This document shows, in pieces, positions 35,643 through 38,760 of a stretch of 38,760 nucleotides of DNA (positions are counted from its first letter, which is position 1; each line of letters opens with the position of its first letter). A program made the translations under genes and the position numbers. The notes under the pieces were generated by a model that saw only the letters and a list, made by a program, of their open reading frames with translations, was not told where the DNA came from and did not search any database. The DNA comes from Hoeflea sp. BAL378 (GTDB taxonomy: Bacteria; Pseudomonadota; Alphaproteobacteria; Rhizobiales; Rhizobiaceae). Where the stretch lies: the NCBI RefSeq assembly GCF_000759435.1, contig NZ_JRJG01000265.1, forward strand, positions 1-38,760, written 5' to 3'.

Positions 35643-37111
35643 GCGAGCCGGTCTCCCAGGAGGTATTCCAGCGCCCGGTCGAGGCGGATGTGGGGCAGCG
35701 ACAGCTTCACCCCGCCCTCGCTCTCCTCGATCAAGGGCGGGCGGAAGCGAACGATGTTGATTTCGGGCAGCATCGGCTGAGACACTGAATCAAGCGCCTT
35801 GAAGAATGAATCCGGATTTCTCGGCAAGTCCCCGGGAAATATGGCTGTTTTGCGGTTGCCGTCGAACAGTTCGCCGCCGATGCGCTCGCCCGCGAGCGGC
35901 GTGCCGACGATGACCGGCAGTTCCTCGCCGCCCTGGCGCGCGGTCGCCTCGCGCGTCGCCCGCACCGCGGCCATGGCCATGACCTCGATATGCGCCCCCG
36001 ACGAGCCGATATTGGCCGAGGCGCGCTCGACGATGCGGCGGGCGATGGCTTCGAGCCGGTCATGGCTCTCGTGGTGCAGGTGATCGGCCTTGGTGGCGGC
36101 GATCAGCACCTTGTCGATGCGGCGCGAGACGAGGTTGGTCAGGAAATTGCCGCCGCCGGGCCGGAAGCAGGAGAGCACGTCCGAGAGGGCGCGCTCGAGG
36201 TCGATCACCGCCTCGCGGCCGGCGTTCATCGCCTGCATGGCGTCGATCAGCACGATCTGGCGGTCGAGCCGGGCGACATGCTCGCGGAAGAACGGCTTGA
36301 CGACGACCTGCTTGTAGCTCTCGTAGCGCCGCTGCATCATCGCCATCAGCGAGCCCCTTGGCGCGGCTCCGTCGGGCAGGTTGGGCAGCGGCGCGAAGGT
36401 CAGCGCCGGCGAGCCGTCGAGATCGCCGGGCATCAGGAACCGCCCCGGCGGCAGGGTGGAGAGCGCGCGCTCCTCGCGCTTGCAGGCGCGCAGGTAATCG
36501 GTGAACAGCCGCGCCAGTTCGCGCGCGTCGGCCTCGTCGGCCTGCTTGTGCGGGTCGATTGTCGCGGCCTTCTCGAGCCAGGGGGCGGCGAGGTCGTGGC
36601 GCACCGGCGAGCGGGCGAGCGAGGCGGCGTTGAGCGAGAACTCGGCGAAATCCTGGCGCAGCAGCGGCAGGTCGAGCAGCCATTCGCCGGGATAGTCGAC
36701 GATGTCGAGACAGAGCCTGCCGCCGGAGAAGAAGCGGTTCCAGCCGCTGGCGGATTCATACTCGATGACCAGCCGCAGTTCGGAGATGGCGCGGGTCGAG
36801 TCGGGCCAGATGCGCTCGGAGAGCATCCGCGCGGCGTGGTCCTCGTACTGGAAGCGCGGCACCGCGTCGTCGGGCTGGGCGTCGAGGAACGAGCGCGCCA
36901 GCCGGCCGGAATGGGCGGCCTCGAACATCGGCAGCCGGCCGCCATGCAGCAGATTGTGGACAAGCGCCGTGATGAACACGGTCTTGCCGGCGCGCGACAG
37001 GCCGGTGACGCCCAGGCGCAGGGTGGGCTGGATCAGGCTGCTGGCGCGGTCGGCAAGCGTGTCGAAGGCGATCAGCGCCTCATCGGTGATGGAGGTGATG
37101 GGTGATGACAC
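35639..37111 (-). CDS. ycjX: YcjX-family P-loop (GTPase-like) protein
   Basis: A 490-residue nucleotide-binding protein (E. coli YcjX has 465). Walker A is GLSRAGKT (37-44); the DIVDYPGEWLLDLPLL region fits the switch II region of GTPases, and a later ATKADHLHHE fits the base-recognition motif. E. coli YcjX and YcjF are induced by stress (phage-shock regulon); here no psp genes are near. The frame is open to 37270, but homologues begin at the SITDEALIAFDTLADRA stretch, so GTG 37111 is chosen. Confidence 0.92.
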   Translation of the reverse strand: MSSPITSITDEALIAFDTLADRASSLIQPTLRLGVTGLSRAGKTVFITALVHNLLHGGRLPMFEAAHSGRLARSFLDAQPDDAVPRFQYEDHAARMLSERIWPDSTRAISELRLVIEYESASGWNRFFSGGRLCLDIVDYPGEWLLDLPLLRQDFAEFSLNAASLARSPVRHDLAAPWLEKAATIDPHKQADEADARELARLFTDYLRACKREERALSTLPPGRFLMPGDLDGSPALTFAPLPNLPDGAAPRGSLMAMMQRRYESYKQVVVKPFFREHVARLDRQIVLIDAMQAMNAGREAVIDLERALSDVLSCFRPGGGNFLTNLVSRRIDKVLIAATKADHLHHESHDRLEAIARRIVERASANIGSSGAHIEVMAMAAVRATREATARQGGEELPVIVGTPLAGERIGGELFDGNRKTAIFPGDLPRNPDSFFKALDSVSQPMLPEINIVRFRPPLIEESEGGVKLSLPHIRLDRALEYLLGDRLA

Positions 37112-37194
37112 GTTGCGGTCCGCTCCGGTTGCTTGGTCCGATATAGGAGAGCGGGGCCGTGATTGAAAGCGCGACGTCGTGTCCCGGCCTGGCC

Positions 37195-37728
37195 TCAGGC
37201 GTCGACGGGGGAGAGCAGCGCCACGAAGCGGGCGCTTCCGTCGATGGCGCCGGCGCCGCGCTGCCGGCAATCGGCGATGAACAGGCCGGCGGTGGGAAAG
37301 CCGCCGTCGAGCGCCTGCTGATAGGCGGCGGGATCGGAATGCACCAGCGCGCCCGCGCTGTCCTCGATCATCGGATTGTGGCCGACGATCATGATCGAGC
37401 GGACCGCCTCGTCGGCCACCGAGGCGATCAGGGCGAGATAGGCCTCGTGGCCGGCGGCATAGAGCGCATCGCTGCGCTCGATCACCGGCGCGCCGCCGCC
37501 GCGGGCGAGCAGGATCTCCAGCGTCTCGGCGCAGCGGCGGGCGTTCGAGCAGAAGACGAGGTCAGGCTGATAGGCGTTGACGGCCAGCGTCGCCGACAGC
37601 CGCACCCCCTCCTCGCGTCCGCGCTCGTCCAGCGGCCGGTCGAAATCCCGCATACCGGGCGTGGCCCAGCCGGAGTGGGCGTGGCGGACGAGGAAAACGC
37701 GCAGGGCGGTGGACGGTGTCGGGCTCAT
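37195..37728 (-). CDS. sixA: SixA-type histidine phosphatase
   Basis: A 177-residue phosphatase of the phosphoglycerate-mutase-like superfamily. The catalytic pair is Arg15-His16 in FLVRHAHSGWA, with Arg64/65 in SNARRCAETL and His117 in IVGHNPM. E. coli SixA removes phosphate from Hpt domains, while others act on small phosphates; this gene lies near an Hpt gene, but 11 kb away, so no link is implied. ATG 37728 has no Shine-Dalgarno sequence, and the promoter candidate lies so close that the mRNA may be leaderless. It starts the operon with ycjX and ycjF. Confidence 0.85.
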   Translation of the reverse strand: MSPTPSTALRVFLVRHAHSGWATPGMRDFDRPLDERGREEGVRLSATLAVNAYQPDLVFCSNARRCAETLEILLARGGGAPVIERSDALYAAGHEAYLALIASVADEAVRSIMIVGHNPMIEDSAGALVHSDPAAYQQALDGGFPTAGLFIADCRQRGAGAIDGSARFVALLSPVDA

Positions 37729-37734
37729 CCGTCG

Positions 37735-37762
37735 AATTTAGACATTTGCGCAGGGGCTGCAA
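37735..37762 (-). promoter_or_regulatory. candidate promoter of sixA
   Basis: On the minus strand TTGCAG (37757-37762) and TAAATT (37735-37740) are 16 bases apart. The -10 ends six bases before the sixA ATG, so transcription would begin at about the start codon. Confidence 0.4.
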
Positions 37763-37958
37763 TTCGCCGAAAGCACAAAGTGCATCGCAACATGACATCG
37801 AACAGCCCCATCCACGGTCTCCTTGCCTCACAGACGGCTCGAAATGGGCATTTTCACCATCGAAAACCAGCCCGACGGGACAGAAAAATGCGCTTTTTTC
37901 AGTTCGATGGCCTGATTAATGAAGATAAATGAAATTGCTGTCACACGCTACTTTAGCG

Positions 37959-37987
37959 CTTGTACCGGTGCGAGCGTCTGGCTATAC
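37959..37987 (+). promoter_or_regulatory. candidate promoter of dksA
   Basis: CTTGTA (37959-37964) and CTATAC (37982-37987) are 17 bases apart, close to the alphaproteobacterial consensus CTTGAC-N17-CTATAT. Transcription would start near 37994, giving a leader of about 28 bases. Confidence 0.65.
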
Positions 37988-38021
37988 ACCCCCCGGAATG
38001 GCTTTAGCCGGGAGAATCGTC

Positions 38022-38441
38022 ATGAGTGAAGACTTCGATTTTTCCTCTTATGTGCCCTCGGAAGACGAGGATTTCATGAACGCCAATCAGCGCGCCTATT
38101 TCAGGACCAAGCTGACCGCGTGGCGCAATGATATTCTCAAAGAGGCTCGCGAGACGCTTGACCATCTCGCGGAGGAAAGCGCCAACCATCCGGATGTGGC
38201 GGATCGCGCCTCGTCCGAAACCGACCGAGCGATCGAACTGCGCGCCCGCGACCGCCAGCGCAAGCTGATCGGCAAGATCGACGCGGCGCTGGCCCGCATC
38301 GACGACGGAACCTACGGGTATTGCGAGGAAACCGGCGAGCCGATCAGCCTGAAGCGGCTCGACGCGCGGCCGATCGCCACCCTGTCGATCGAGGCCCAGG
38401 AACGGCACGAGCGCCGCGAGAAGGTCTATCGCGACGAATAG
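38022..38441 (+). CDS. dksA: RNA polymerase-binding regulator DksA, cysteine-poor type
   Basis: Binds the RNA polymerase secondary channel and works with ppGpp in the stringent response. The 139-residue protein has the coiled-coil with acidic tip DVADRAS (Asp58, Asp61, Ala63) and the C-terminal TYGYCEETGEPISLKRLDARPIATLSIEA region. Of the four zinc cysteines of E. coli DksA only Cys101 is left; the others are Thr104, Ser122 and Ala125. Such zinc-free forms are usual in alphaproteobacteria. The frame is open to 37929, but ATG 38022 has GGGAGA upstream and matches family length. Confidence 0.95.
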   Translation: MSEDFDFSSYVPSEDEDFMNANQRAYFRTKLTAWRNDILKEARETLDHLAEESANHPDVADRASSETDRAIELRARDRQRKLIGKIDAALARIDDGTYGYCEETGEPISLKRLDARPIATLSIEAQERHERREKVYRDE

Positions 38442-38464
38442 GCGTCCGGCATCGGCATAAGAGA

Positions 38465-38496
38465 CAAGAAAACCGGCCTTCGAGCCGGTTTTCTTG
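38465..38496. terminator. two-way terminator between dksA and the last gene
   Basis: A 13-bp perfect stem (CAAGAAAACCGGC with GCCGGTTTTCTTG) around a 6-base loop, with A's on the left side and T's on the right. It can end transcripts from either direction. Confidence 0.9.
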
Positions 38497-38527
38497 TTTC
38501 AGGGCCGCGCGCGCAGCCCGCCGCGGC

Positions 38528-38760
38528 TCAGGGCTTGCGCGACAGGTCGCCCAGCAGGCGCTCCATTTCGGCCTCGAGCGAATCCCGCGACGGCTGGCTG
38601 TCGGGCTGGACCTCGGGCGCTTCGCTTCGGCTCGATTCGGCGCCGGCCTCCTGAAGCGGCTCGTCGTCGAGCGGTTCGAAATAGCCGCCGTCGGAGATGT
38701 CGATCGACAGGTCTTCCGACAGTTCCGCAGCCAGCACCGATTCGAAATCGCCGGGAACCG
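38528..38760 (-). CDS. C-terminal end of an acidic protein of unknown identity
   Basis: The frame is open to the window end, so only about 76 C-terminal residues are seen; a GTG at 38737 is inside. The piece is acidic and Ser/Pro-rich (SEAPEVQPDSQPSRDS) and ends in a short helix SLEAEMERLLGDLSRKP. From memory of rhizobial gene order, a FliO/MopB-type protein can lie next to dksA and end like this, but the piece is too short to say. The two-way terminator at 38465-38496 ends the gene. Confidence 0.5.
   Translation of the reverse strand, partial: VPGDFESVLAAELSEDLSIDISDGGYFEPLDDEPLQEAGAESSRSEAPEVQPDSQPSRDSLEAEMERLLGDLSRKP

Overview
The window is about 38.8 kb of GC-rich chromosomal DNA from an alphaproteobacterium, most likely of the order Hyphomicrobiales (Rhizobiales). 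The evidence is a growth pole ring (GPR/RgsE)-type giant coiled-coil protein, a malic enzyme fused to a phosphotransacetylase-like domain, a class II DAHP synthase, a cysteine-poor DksA, a DUF2865 protein, and two copies of a 110-bp intergenic element of the RIME type known from rhizobia. No species can be named from the sequence alone. There are no tRNA or rRNA genes, no insertion sequence, no prophage and no CRISPR array. Most genes are ordinary core metabolism.

Left part (1-10.2 kb): the end of a gamma-glutamylcyclotransferase-like gene, aroG (class II DAHP synthase) with its own terminator, a ParDE toxin-antitoxin pair and a GFA-type zinc protein. Next comes a 1.7-kb stretch without genes, built of repeats in mirror order around an unexplained 750-bp core. 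It is followed by a DODA-type dioxygenase, a small lipoprotein, nadE, an MFS transporter, and a convergent DUF2865 gene.

Middle part (10.2-25.6 kb): maeB, an L-Ala-D/L-Glu epimerase-like enolase-superfamily gene, and a four-gene Mla-type lipid-transport operon (STAS-permease, ATPase, MCE protein, auxiliary lipoprotein). Then come a small membrane protein, an S9-type peptidase, and the 5-kb GPR-like gene with its own terminator.

Right part (25.6-38.8 kb): an Hpt protein, a [2Fe-2S] ferredoxin with its ferredoxin-NADP reductase, and a likely small RNA with an anti-Shine-Dalgarno loop. A DUF983 gene and a MocR-type regulator follow, each with the same direct-repeat operator candidate. After these come a DUF922 protein, the folate operon folP-folB-folK, a ureohydrolase-like enzyme with an altered metal motif, a secreted unknown protein, the operon sixA-ycjX-ycjF, dksA, and a gene cut by the window end.

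The most interesting items are the mirror-ordered repeat island (3364-4867), the small RNA candidate (about 27953-28065), the shared MocR operator (28792-28808 and 30276-30292), and the short GPR homologue with its 22-residue repeats. No single cluster looks like a wholly new multi-gene system.
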